Origin: Atriophallophorus winterbourni
Lineage: Eukaryota; Platyhelminthes; Trematoda; Plagiorchiida; Microphallidae
Assembly: GCA_013407085.1 (NCBI GenBank)
Contig: JACCGJ010016263.1
Span: 1-64,000 of the forward strand
DNA: 64,000 nucleotides
Reading direction: 5' to 3'
Position numbers and translations under genes: made by a program. Shown here in pieces: positions 43,518-53,707 of this stretch. Each line of letters opens with the position of its first letter. Within the stretch, counting starts at the first letter, position 1. A model generated the notes under the pieces. That model was not told the origin of the DNA. It saw nothing but the letters and a program-made list of their open reading frames with translations, and made no database searches.

Positions 43518-43730
43518 TTTGTGGAAATCACGCAGGTGGATTTTTCGACACTTACCGGTGGTTTTATTTTTCGACTGCATAATGAAATTTCCCATTCGCG
43601 ATTGTTTGTTAAACAAGAAGTGGATCTGAGCATTTCTAAGCGCAGCGGTGAACAATCGTCTAACCATACCCTAGGGAGTCAGTTTCCAATTGGTAATAAA
43701 AAATCTTACCTATTTCACGATGACTATGGC
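43518..43730 (+). CDS. Possible internal exon of unknown gene
   Basis: Between acceptor CATCCTTTAG and donor GGC|GTGAGT lies an open frame of exactly 71 codons in phase 0 (starts FVEITQVDFSTLTGGFIFRL, ends LFHDDYG). It is not repeat-like and has no known motif. Its phase would match MRNIP-like exon 2, but cathepsin B would then sit inside that intron on the same strand, so linkage is doubtful. It could equally be chance or part of another gene. Confidence 0.3.
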
Positions 43731-44269
43731 GTGAGTTATTATCATCATCAGACATCTGACTGCTCTCAAAACGAGATTGGTGTAATTCTATCATTATGGT
43801 ACAAACGCTGTTGAATTCATTTGAACGAAAAATTCATACTTTCGACAACATGGATAACCTCATTAATGGCTCGAATCTTGCCACGGGAGAAAGCTGCTTT
43901 TGATAAAAAGCATCCCATGTTATAGTATAATATACTCACGAACGCATAATTCTGATTCCACAAGCCATATTTTGGTTGGAACATTGCTTAGATGAGTCAA
44001 CTAATTACACAAGTAATTTACAAGTTCGTAAAAAATAAGTGATAGTCCTGCAACCAGTACAAACATCATGTGTATTCAAAAATAGCACTATATATATATA
44101 TAATATAAACGTTAAGTGAAAACCCTGGGTCTAATATATGACGTAGACATAATTAAAATTTTTGATTTTTTGAAAAAGCAATCAGCTTAGCGAAAACCTA
44201 AGAATGAAGAGGTTTGCCCTGGGAAATAGTGAAAACATCCTAGAGGTACATACATCGCAGAGTTGTTAT

Positions 44270-46495
44270 AGTTCATGGTCCACCCGGTTCGAACGAGAAA
44301 GAATTCAGTAATCGTATGCAACACGATTGCAGTGAAAGGAGATTTTTACAAGAGATCCTAGGTTTAAAGGACATAATATCGACTCGTATTATGCGCTTTA
44401 AACCGAAAAATGAATCGCATCAGCCTCCTCTTCTCAAAATATCATTGCAAACAGATGAGATGAAGGAGAGAATACTCGAGGCGTGGTATCAATGCCGGAA
44501 ATTCGCACCTCCTGAAATTCGTGTTCGTGTTGTATACGGCATAAAACGCAAGAACACTATTGTTTTTGAAATGACTTCGCTACAAAGTCAATCAAATGCA
44601 CATGAAGCAAAAAACGTGGAGCAACCGACCAATTCTGGGTCGGCGAGTCCACTACTATGAGTTATTCATCTGAAACAAAAATCAACTCTCTATCATGCTG
44701 TTACACCAATGCTCAGAGCTTTCTGCGCAAGTTTACTGAACTGTATTCACGTGCGACCGTGGCGTCTTGGGATTTGATTGCAGTGACAGAAACCTGGTTG
44801 TGTAATTCAATACACGACTCTAAACTCAAAAATCCCTCACATGATGATTTACAGAAAAGTTCGAGCAACAAAATGTGGCAGTGTCCTTCTCTACTTACAT
44901 GAAAGCATCAACTTCACTATACTGCTCTCCACTCAGCTAGATGTTCCAGGTACGTTGTTCTGCACTAGTGACTTGCGTGATAAACGTAAGTGCCTCTTGG
45001 CATTGATTTATCGCCCCCTTCGTCATCATCTACTGCCGACAATGCTCTTTCTAATGCAATACGTTTTGCATTGAACCTCACATACTCACATTCGCTCCTC
45101 CTCGGTGATTTCAATGTACCGACACTTGCAACACACATTACAGGTGACGATTCATTCAAAAGCTTTCTCAAGAGATAATGACTTGCACCCCTCTTTACAA
45201 CCATGTACAACAACCAACGCGATTTTGATCTGAACAAACCCCATCTATCCTGGACCTCATACTTACAAACGAAGAATTCATCATGAAATCTGTTTCACTT
45301 ACACCTTTCACTCGGATTGAGTGATCATGTTGCCATGACATTTGATTATATTTATCAATACGAACCAGTAGGAAATACTCAACGAACGTATACAGCTGTG
45401 AACTATAACTTGTTTCGACGTCTTACTACTGCAATTCGATGGGATTTCCTTGAACTCAACTCAGCTCGGGAAATCAGGGAAACGTTTTACAGCCAACTCC
45501 GCATTCTCATTGATTTATCATCGAACGTGAAAATATTTGCAGAAAACAGCGTTTAAAAAGCCTCTCAGAAGCAGTACTCAGAAATGGATTTGTAAGCGTA
45601 ACAATGCATGGTACAAATAGTTGGACGGTCCGTCTGGGCTAACTTGGTAAAACTACAACTTATTGCGAAATAAGTGTGACTGCCTCATTCGAAAAGACAG
45701 AAAAGAATACAACATCATTCTAGTCGAAAAATTCGTTATGAATCCCAAACACGTCAACGACCACCGAAATGTTAAAATGGGAATACCGCCACTGTAGTTT
45801 GCTACCGGTATAGTGACATCATTTAAAGCTTGTGCAAACTTTTATGACAACAATTTGCATCAGTAATCTCACAAGTGTCGACCCATGGACAATCTTTAAA
45901 CTCTGACAGCTGCAGCCTGCCAATTCTTCACGGGGTGGAATTTCCCCCGAACGTTGTTCAATCAAAATTAATGACGATGAAGAGAAGAGGCTCACCCGGT
46001 ATAGATAATATACACCCTAACATTTGGTATAATCTATCCTCCGCATTAGCAATACCGACGTCTGACGTGTTCACGATAATGTTCGAGCAGCGCATTGTGC
46101 CAGAAACTCGGAAAACTTCCCTGATTAGTCATATCTACAAGGATGGATAAAAAATCTCCGTTAAACTATCGTCCGATAGCTTTATTACCAGTGCCATCGA
46201 AAGTAACGGAGTCCATCATAGCTGATGCCTTGCACAGCAGGATGAAGTGCCGCATTTGCATATTTTTCGTTCAAAGCGTGAAATTGCGTAACAGTTTACC
46301 CAGTCACTTGGTAAAATCGGAAGCCAGTGACGTTTTTAAAAAATCACTTGATGTTCATATGGACAAGTACGATTTCACGTTTGAGAATAACCGTTAACAA
46401 TATATTTTGATATGTTTTACCATCTGACCTGATGTGCATCTTCGCAAGTCTTGTAAAGCATACCTTTTTCTAACCGCATATCATCTCCGAATAAA
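44270..46495 (+). mobile_element. LINE F copy 1, ORF1 to 3' end with internal RT deletion
   Basis: An ORF1-like part at 44316-44660 (DCSERRFLQEILGLKD, ILEAWYQCRKFAPPEIRVRV), the endonuclease at 44657-45540 (CCYTNAQSFLRKFTEL, LIAVTETWLC, LLLGDFNVPTLATHITGD), the RT start at 45875-46250 (SPGIDNIHPNIWYNL, NYRPIALLPVPSKVTESI) and then, abruptly, the C-terminus (VKLRNSLPSHLVKSEASDVF at 46275-46335). The RT middle with its catalytic box, present in copy 2 at 48650-49500, is deleted. The 3' end reads CGCATATCATCTCCGAATAAA. Confidence 0.7.
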
Positions 46496-46504
46496 TCAAT
46501 GAAC

Positions 46505-46740
46505 ACTGGCTTACAAGCACAACTCGTTTATCAATCCACCAGTGCATTAAGGCATATGCATCCTGATCGTACTCTTCATAGCCAGTGAGTTCAAACAGCA
46601 CGAAACGGTCGTAGGTTGCGTGTGATGAAAATGTAGGCAAATGAATATCTTTGTACAAGATAATGGGTTTAACTATAGTGATATGCTTTGGCACATGTGA
46701 TTGAACAGGCTGGTCATGCCAACCAAACTTCACAGTGTCT
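46505..46740 (+). repeat. Hammerhead unit, single copy behind LINE F copy 1
   Basis: Contains a ribozyme relic, then ATGTAGGCAAATGAATATC, GGGTTTAACTATAG, CACATGTGATTGAACAGGCT and GGTCATGCCAACC, in the order seen in the units at 49795-50349 read on their sense strand. Confidence 0.5.
46570..46618 (+). ncRNA. Hammerhead ribozyme relic
   Basis: CCAGTGA in place of CTGATGA, then GTTC-AAACA-GCAC, GAAA, CGGTC, GTAGG. The second core is intact and the first is lost. Confidence 0.4.
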
Positions 46741-47350
46741 TACATGCCCAACTCGACCACTCCTCAACGTTAAGTGCTCACATCAAATGAATTTATCACA
46801 CGGGGATGAGAGGAATGTGAGCACTAGTCATTTTGATTGATTTCATCGGTTGACTTAGATTCACTGCGTGGCTCGGTCATACAAAGTTTGGCTGTGCCGA
46901 TCTGATTAACAGAGGCATTCAAGTATGACCTTGTTTATCAACATAGTTTTGAGCGGGAATTTTAAAAAAAAATATTCGAGTAAAGTTCACTAATTTTCTC
47001 TCCCTCTTCTTGTTTAGTTAAACATGAGATGCATGGAACGTGCACTTATAATTCAATTTATGAATCATGAATGGAATATCTTGCGTTGATGTTGGTTTAC
47101 ATCAAGTCAGCAGAATTGATTAAATAGCAGTTTGAGCGACTTGTTTTTGAGAGCAAACAGCTCAAATAATCTAGTGGAGCTAAGGAACAATTACAAAAAA
47201 GCGATCGAAAAGTAGCGGATCGGATGTTGTTTTGGTGAAAAACCATAAGGTCACGCCATTGTTCCACACAATGCACACAAATCTTTTGTTATTTTTTCCA
47301 AGTAACATTCCTTCTGTGTTTCAGTGCCAAGCACACGTTGCCTTGAATTC
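46741..47350. other. Intergenic upstream region of the secreted-protein gene
   Basis: Nothing recognised apart from a GATGAGAGGAATGTGAGCAC phrase at about 46804 that echoes the end of hammerhead units. A 77-codon frame at 47232 overlaps the next gene in another frame and is probably chance. Confidence 0.3.
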
Positions 47351-47360
47351 ACTAGACTTG

Positions 47361-47367
47361 TATAAAT
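47361..47367 (+). promoter_or_regulatory. TATA box of the small secreted-protein gene
   Basis: TATAAAT lies 52 bp before the ATG at 47413. A start site about 30 bp downstream would fall near 47391, just before or at an earlier in-frame ATG (47392), favouring the second ATG. Confidence 0.45.
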
Positions 47368-47412
47368 TAGAAATTGTAGTATTGAAACGATATGATCGCA
47401 GTATCCATCAAC

Positions 47413-47703
47413 ATGAAACTTTTTGTGATTCTCCTTTGCGCTTTCACACTACTGAATCGAGGTAATGCGAATGTGATTCAACGAACAGCCGATGAAGAAG
47501 AGCGTGAAGAATTAACCAACGCGCTGGAAGAGCGACCACTTCATCAAGAAGCAAGTTTGAACCAAATTAGAAGCGTATCAACGAATCCACCAACGTCTGA
47601 CAACCCTAGGCAGAAAGATGCCAATTATTTAGAAATCGAAGGACTGGGGTTACTTCTCAAAAGTCTCGGAAAATTGATTTTAAACAAAACGACGGAGATT
47701 TAA
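47413..47703 (+). CDS. Small secreted protein, single exon, unknown family
   Basis: The predicted 96-aa protein starts MKLFVILLCAFTLLNRGNAN, a clear signal peptide (basic N-terminus, leucine-rich core, cleavage likely after GNA). The mature part is about 75 aa: a highly charged EEE/EERE stretch, a polar linker with NPPTSDNPR, and a C-terminal segment EIEGLGLLLKSLGKLILNK that would form an amphipathic helix. It has no cysteines, so there are no disulphides. An in-frame ATG at 47392 would add 7 residues and spoil the signal peptide. The layout (secreted, charged, amphipathic C-terminal helix) recalls helminth defence molecules of flukes, but I see no sequence match that proves it. No intron is evident. 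Confidence 0.6.
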   Translation: MKLFVILLCAFTLLNRGNANVIQRTADEEEREELTNALEERPLHQEASLNQIRSVSTNPPTSDNPRQKDANYLEIEGLGLLLKSLGKLILNKTTEI

Positions 47704-48239
47704 ACCGATTGGGTAATCAACACAAATTATTGTTATTGCACGCATAAAGCTGATTGTTTTCACACAACACGTTTTGTTATTACATTCAAATAGTTGTTGG
47801 GTTTTCGTTGTGTAACTGTTGGAATTAGTTTCATTTAATATCGCCAATAGAGAAAATTGACCAAGGAAACCAAAACCCTACCGCTTTATGAGAATATATA
47901 TTGAAGCTCAGTAAGAAGGTGCATATTGAGAATAAAAAGACCAATCATAACTTCGTATAAGCGAAGTGATTGTGTTATAATTCTTTCGAAATCGGCCTTT
48001 AGAAGAACGTTCTTGGAAAAAAACAGATGGGCGATCATTCGTATACAGAATATCTATGGGGCAATATGTTTCATTTCGATCTGATGATTAGTATATATTG
48101 AAATTTGATTAAACCAGAATTCAGTGGAGAAAATGTATAGGTCAAAACATTAAAAAATCTTTCAGAGTATACAAAAGTGTTTCCGAAACGTGTTCATATT
48201 GATACGTATTAATTCCAAAAGTAACGGTAATTTACTTAC
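47704..48239. other. Intergenic, nothing recognised
   Basis: AT-rich. An AATAAA-like string occurs near 47931 (GAATAAAAAG) and could be a poly(A) signal for the preceding gene. Confidence 0.3.
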
Positions 48240-49827
48240 CCGCAGCCCGATGAGTCAGTAATGACACCCAAGGACCAATGGACAGCCCTTAAACTCTGAC
48301 AGCTGCAGCCTGATAATTCTTCACGGGTGGAATTCCCTCCCAACGTTGTTCAAACAAAATTAATGACGATGAAGAAAACAGGTTCACCCAGTATAGATAA
48401 TATACGCCCAAAAGTTTTGTATAATCTGTCTTGCGAATTGGCAATACCGACGTCTGACGTGTTCACGATAATGTTCGAGCAGAGCTTGTGCTAGAAACTT
48501 GGAAAACTGCCCTGATTAGTCATATCTACAAGGGTGGAGAGAAAAAACTCTGTTAAACTCTCCTTCGATAGCTTTATTACCAGTGCTATCGAAAGTAGTG
48601 GAGTCTGTCATGACTGGTGCTTTGCGGAATCACTTTAAGATTAATAATTTAATATTTGAGTCACAGTATGGATTCAAGAAAAACGATCTTGCCTGACAAA
48701 CTTGCTATTAGCAAAAGAAGTTCGGTCTGAGCTACATGAAGCCGGCAACTCAATCTAATTGATTTATATCGATTTCTCAAAATGCTTTTGATCGTGTCAA
48801 TTACAAAATAGTTTCATCAAAACTACTCACTTATGGAGTACAGGGTAAACTCCATGCATGGATTAAAGAACGGTTGACATCCCGTGAGATGTACGTGAGA
48901 GTCAAAAATGAACTATATGAGTCGATTAAAGCTGCCCGTGATATCCCTCAAGGATCAGCCCTCGAACATATTTTGTTTTTAATATATATAAACGACTTTC
49001 CTACTGTAGTGCAGTCGCAGTGCTTATTTTCGCTGATGACGCAAAGCTCTGGCACAAGATAAACTCCACCGACGACACGCAGAACCTGCAACGAGATCTC
49101 GATTTGATTTCCACCTGGTCCCTAGACAACAAAATGCCAATGAATGCTTTGGAATGCAGTCTATTGTCGCTCAACAGCAAGTTTAGCAAAGAATATTATC
49201 AAAGTCGTACTGATATTAAAACGACCTCCTTTGAAAAAGATTTTAACGTGATTATTCAATCAGACTTAGGAAACTCAATGCTATGTCGACTCGCTGCCAG
49301 CAAAGCTGAAAGCAACTTGGGTCTCCTTAGAAGAGTCCTAGCTTCGTTTGACCCCAACATTTTCTGCAAACTGATTTCAATTTATATCCGTCCTCGTATC
49401 GAAAATGCTATACCGGCATGGGGTACTTGGTTGAAAAAAGATACTTATCTATTTGAAACTGCACAGCGCTGAGCGACAAAACTCGTCCTGGGACTTTCTA
49501 ATTATCCATACGAAATGAGACTGAAACAAGGAGCACTAATATTCATTTAGACGGTGCTTAACCAATCAAATCATCCTTGCAGTCGTTTGTTTCATCTTTT
49601 TCATAACACACAAATCTAAACTTTACCAACAGCATAGCAGGTTGAACTGCCTCAAATATGCATTTTCCGTTCGCAATGTGCAATTGTGGAACAGTTCACC
49701 TAATCGCGTGATAAAATCTGGAACCATTGACGTTTTCAAAAAATCACTAGATGTCCACATGTATATTTTCATGTTTGACAATAATCTCGAACAAAATATT
49801 CATTTGCATGCTTTACCGTCATTCACA

Positions 49828-49869
49828 CCCCACGACCGGTTTCTTGCTGTTTGCACTCAGCAGGTAGGG
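49828..49869 (-). ncRNA. Hammerhead ribozyme motif, array unit 3 (sense order)
   Basis: Minus strand: CCCTAC, CTGCTGA (A6 to C), GTGC-AAACA-GCAA, GAAA, CCGGTC, GTGGGG. Stem I CCCTAC/GTGGGG pairs over 6 bp with one G-U. The first-core change should weaken cleavage strongly. Confidence 0.7.
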
Positions 49870-50060
49870 ACAGTAAGATCAGGATCCGCATGCGCTTGAA
49901 ACAATGGAGGAATGGTAAACAAGGAGCGCTTGAATGCCACTGTTAGATAAGACTGGTAAGACCAACCTGTTCAAAGCATGTGTCCAAACACATGTTAAAT
50001 GGGGTTAAACCCATAACCATGAAACAAAATACTCATTTGCATGCTTTACCAACATTCACA

Positions 50061-50102
50061 CCCCACGACCGGTTGCGTGTTGTTTGCACTCATCAGGTAG
50101 GG
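50061..50102 (-). ncRNA. Hammerhead ribozyme motif, array unit 2
   Basis: Minus strand: CCCTAC, CTGATGA (intact), GTGC-AAACA-ACAC, GCAA in place of GAAA, CCGGTC, GTGGGG. First core intact, second damaged. Confidence 0.7.
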
Positions 50103-50293
50103 ACAGTAAGATCAGGATCCGCATGCGCTTGAAACAGTGGAGGAATGGTAAACAAGGATCGCTTGAATGCCACTGTTAGATAAGACTGGTACGACCAACC
50201 TGTTCAAAGCATGTGTCCAAACACATGTTAAATGGTGTTAAACCCATAGCTATGAAACAAGATATTCATTTGCATGCTTTACCGTCATTCACA

Positions 50294-50335
50294 CCCCACG
50301 ACCGGTTTCGTGCTGTTTGCACTCAGCAGGTAGGG
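50294..50335 (-). ncRNA. Hammerhead ribozyme motif, array unit 1
   Basis: Minus strand: CCCTAC, CTGCTGA, GTGC-AAACA-GCAC (perfect stem II), GAAA (intact), CCGGTC, GTGGGG. Only the A6 to C change departs from the hammerhead consensus. Confidence 0.75.
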
Positions 50336-50759
50336 ACAGTAAGATCAGGATCTCGAACAATGTTTTGATATTTTTACCATCCGACCCGATGTAAATTTTT
50401 GTGGGTCTTGTAAAGCATAGCATTTTACCCGCATATCATCTATGAATAAAGCTATGAAAGTGACACAAGCGATGAAACTTTAAAACGACAACAGATGCCG
50501 ATCGTTTTGTATTCGTGGTGTCTGTGAAAACAATAAGGGGGAAGACATGTGTGTAGCCCTAATTCCTTTATTTTCCTAAATAAAGGTCAGTCCATGCAGT
50601 TTAAATTATCTACCTTATTTGAGTTAGACCGCCATTGCATTTTCATGGATCAAGTATCAGACATATGCTAATGACCTATTATTTCTGATGAAACTTGTTA
50701 CACAGAAGGAACGATTTAAACATTACATTTTATTTTGCAATCATATTTATCGTAAATGA

Positions 50760-50798
50760 ATATATGTATGTATGTATGTATATGTATATATGTATATT
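50760..50798. repeat. Short TATG/TATA microsatellite
   Basis: TATATGTATGTATGTATGTA followed by TATATGTATATATGTATAT. Simple repeat. Confidence 0.7.
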
Positions 50799-50824
50799 GA
50801 AACAACAAACAATAAATATTGTAG

Positions 50825-50955
50825 TGAGCGAGGGGTCCATACAAAGTTATACTTGAATACCACCATTAAATAGGACTCTAAGAAGGAACATAGGCGTTCA
50901 TAAACATAATCAAAATGTGATTATTGTACAGGCGCTCAAGACGCTCAGAGACGTC
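50825..50955 (-). repeat. Hammerhead unit body without ribozyme
   Basis: Reversed, it reads CTTGAGCGCCTGTACAATAA, TTTATGAACGCC, GTGGTATTCAAGTATAACTT, the non-ribozyme part of the units at 31747 and 42790. The ribozyme itself is missing. Confidence 0.4.
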
Positions 50956-52329
50956 CAGTGCACATTATCTTTCACAGTTCAGGAAATGCGTACGATACTA
51001 TGCTTTGACAGGTCAATACGTTTTCGTAGAGCAAGTTTTTCAAGTTGCTTAAATCATACAAACTGAATATTTATATGGGAACGGGTTACATACACCACAC
51101 CACTCTCTCAGATTATCGACCGACTTCCTGTTCATTATGGAAACAACTCAATTCATCCATTAGTGTGTAGCAGCTAGCCAACTTAAGGATTTTTGAGTCA
51201 TCGTGTGATTTGGGGCCACTTCTTTCGCTTTTTGCGCTAGTCGCGTTGGAGGAGTTTGACTGACTTTGATGAGTTGATGACATTTTCCATCTACAAGTGT
51301 CTCCGTCCCTTCCAATTTGGAGCGTAGTGAGTTTTCTAGGACCAAATGTTTTTTGCTAATTACAGAATAGTTTAGTTATTTTGTTTTTTTAATTTGTCGA
51401 ATGCCATTATACCGGTGGCATTTATACAATTTCATAAAATGCTTTCCATTATTTATAAACAACTTTCGCATCGAGTTTTATCACGTTTATCCACGAATTC
51501 TCTGATTAAGATTAATATTTCATGCAAATCTTGTCAAATCCACCATCGTTGTAATAAATCTTTGACGCGCGAATGCCATACTCGTTTTAGACAGCTAGAA
51601 AAGATAAATTACATAAATACAGACTGCGTTGAGATTACTTCCCAAAAATACATCAAAACAGGCGCCAGCGGTTCAGATGGAAATTTATCACGAAACAGAA
51701 AACGATTTGAAATGTTAAGCATAATGCGAAAAGTTAGTCGCAAAAGAAGAAACTCTGACGAATAAACAACACTGAATAGAATTTTCTTCGAATAGTAACG
51801 GTGAAAAAATCAATAATGTGTTATCGATCAAACGAATAAACATTATGAGCAGGGTACTGAATTGCCGCTGGTTTCCCTCCGCAGGAGCTTCTGAGATGTT
51901 ACCGAAGCAGAGTGTTAATGAGTGCTAAGGCTTGCGAACGCTAATATCTATCCAAATCCCGAGTCCAAACGCATTCCTATCGGCCAAGCGCCTATCTCTC
52001 AGCCGGCTGGAACAATGTAGGCTACTAACATGTGCAACCACGTCACTAAATTTGACACAGGAAAAAAATCGATTGATCAAGCTGTGACTGCGAGGATTGT
52101 TCTCCCGACACCGACATGGAACCAGGTTGACCCGGACCCGGTAAGCAGTGATTGTGCTTCTGTTAAATGTACATTTTGTTATTTACACATGCTTGTGCGT
52201 CAAGGAAGGAGCAAAAGTAGTTCCAATAGTGACATGAAGCGAGGAAATCTCGCCCGCAAATATATGTTTGGGTGTATTTGTTTTCCAAGTGTGTGTAGGA
52301 AGTAATCACTATTGGATTTCAGTAAACTG
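50956..52329. other. Unassigned region with a few open frames
   Basis: 51439-51765 on the plus strand gives a basic, lysine/arginine-rich frame (ends KVSRKRRNSDE) followed at once by GAATAAACAAC. 51345-51160 on the minus strand gives a 61-codon frame. 52030-52305 on the plus strand contains a donor-like CCG|GTAAGC. None shows a known domain or a full set of splice signals, so none is called as a gene. Confidence 0.3.
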
Positions 52330-53084
52330 GGGCTAACACAGTAGTATTGAACATAAAAGAACGTAACGTTTGTTTGAAGATCATTTCGTTTGATGAGGAA
52401 ACAATTTCTGCCGGTAAGTTGTTCTACAATGAGCATACATGGACTGCGTAAAAGTTGCGTTGCCAATTTAATCGGGAATACGGTATTTGAAGGGGCAAAT
52501 TGTGACTGCGGGTAGGGAGATTGGAAACAATGTTGAAGAGGTGTCTGCGTTGGTGGGACCTCGTATGGATTACTCGGTATACCAGGATTAGTTTAGCCCG
52601 GATGCGTCTGCGCTCGAATGTGCACAATCCAAGTCTAGTCTATCGCTGCTCAATGGGTAGATTATGCAATCCAATAAACATTTCGGTTGTCTAATGATAA
52701 GATCTTTAGATGAGCGATATGTCTTTTTCCATCCAAGGTGTCCAAGCTTGAACTGTTTAGTCCACAACTGGATGTATGTAGGCATTGGGTATATTTGACA
52801 ATGAGTGCGGTGGGAAACGTACGAAAATTCGCTGAGTAAGCCGAGTACACGCTTTTAGATGGCCTCGAACTGCAGAATGTTTATTTTAAATTTCCCTAGA
52901 CTGTGATCCCGAGATCTTTCTGTGATATACTCCACTCAAGCGTGTGTCTGCCATGTATGTATGAGAGAGGGTTTGGTTTCCAAACTTGCAACATTTGGCG
53001 CTTGCGCAACTTGAAGGTCAGCTTGTTTTGAATTGACCACTGGTGCAGCTTATCTAAGTAAGCCTGTAATGCTTGGCAATCTCC

Positions 53085-53420
53085 AACAAAGTTGACCTTC
53101 TACATCGTTGGCCGAGTTAATAACAAAGCAGCACGAGAGTTCATCGAAGCCTGGCACTCCGGTGAACGATCGATCAACGAACGTGTGAGCTTGGAAGACA
53201 TCTACGCGCGGATGCGACTAAGAACCGAAAAAGCAGGCAATCACATGCGATCACGTGACCAATGGTCGGCTGGCCAAACACCACCGTCAGTGCCACTTCG
53301 AGCAGTCAATTTGCCAATAATCGCTGAAGATGATGCCTAGTCTGGCAACGAAACGTCAGATGCGAACTCAACAAGCTCGGAGAACAAATTCAAGTTAGCG
53401 AAAAGAACAAGTTTACATCG
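53085..53420 (+). mobile_element. Penelope-like element fragment (C-terminal coding end), tentative
   Basis: 53107-53220 reads NNKAAREFIEAWHSGERSIN then ERVSLEDIYARMRLR, and the frame stops at 53340. The pattern R-E-F-x-E-A-W-H-S...S-I-N near a C-terminus is, as I recall it, common at the end of GIY-YIG-containing Penelope-like polyproteins. The fragment sits on the plus strand inside minus-strand LINE I, replacing its FADD segment. It has no hammerhead motif of its own here. The family call is from memory of the pattern, not a search. Confidence 0.35.
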
Positions 53421-53650
53421 CACCGGTTTCGGTAAATCGTTTATAAATATTAGGAACAGTATTGGGCCGAGCAGTGAAACATTTGGGACACCGCTTGTGT
53501 CTTCAACAGTAGGGGAAATTTCGCCGTCTATTATGACTATTGCTCTGCGTTCAGACAGGTAACATGCGAACCATGTTATTAGATTTCCAGTCTGGCCAAA
53601 ATCCTGCAGCTTCTGAAGTAGTAAGGAGTGATCAACTCGATCGAAAGCTT

Positions 53651-53652
<2 letters not shown>

Positions 53653-53704
<52 letters not shown>
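53653..53704. repeat. (AT)n microsatellite
   Basis: About 25 uninterrupted TA units inside the RT coding region of LINE I, which it breaks. Confidence 0.9.

Positions 53705-53707
<3 letters not shown>

Larger units (their letters stand above)
49795..50349 (-). repeat. Hammerhead-ribozyme array (2.4 units of 233 bp) with 11-bp target repeats
   Basis: The phrase ATTCACACCCCACGACCGGT begins at 49821, 50054 and 50287, exactly 233 bp apart, and the units are nearly identical. The 555-bp insert is two full units plus 89 bp, so it starts and ends with a ribozyme region. It is flanked by ATCTCGAACAA (49784-49794 and 50350-50360) inside the 3' end of LINE F, and copy 1 shows the uninterrupted site near 46390. 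The sense strand is minus. It carries no protein. Structure and insertion style resemble retrozymes or the terminal repeats of Penelope-like elements. Confidence 0.85.
48240..50455 (+). mobile_element. LINE F copy 2, RT to 3' end, split by a ribozyme array
   Basis: Begins in the RT (CAGCTGCAGCCTGATAATTC matches 45905 of copy 1). It carries INDFPTVVQSQ and LIFADDAKLWHKI (49020-49055, intact FADD), RDLDLISTWSLDNKMPMN and SLGLLRRVLASFDPNIFC-like text to 49472, the C-terminus at 49642-49780 (NVQLWNSSPNRVIKSGTIDV), and the 3' end at 50361-50455. Frameshifts and stops occur. The 3' end is interrupted at 49795-50349. Confidence 0.7.

Noticed and set aside
51394..51765. 123-codon basic frame as a gene
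   Set aside because: It begins at a non-ATG codon and has AT-rich composition and no recognised domain. The nearby AATAAA alone is weak evidence.
53420..53445. ACCGGTTTCGG as a seventeenth hammerhead
   Set aside because: No CTGANGA or stem II beside it.
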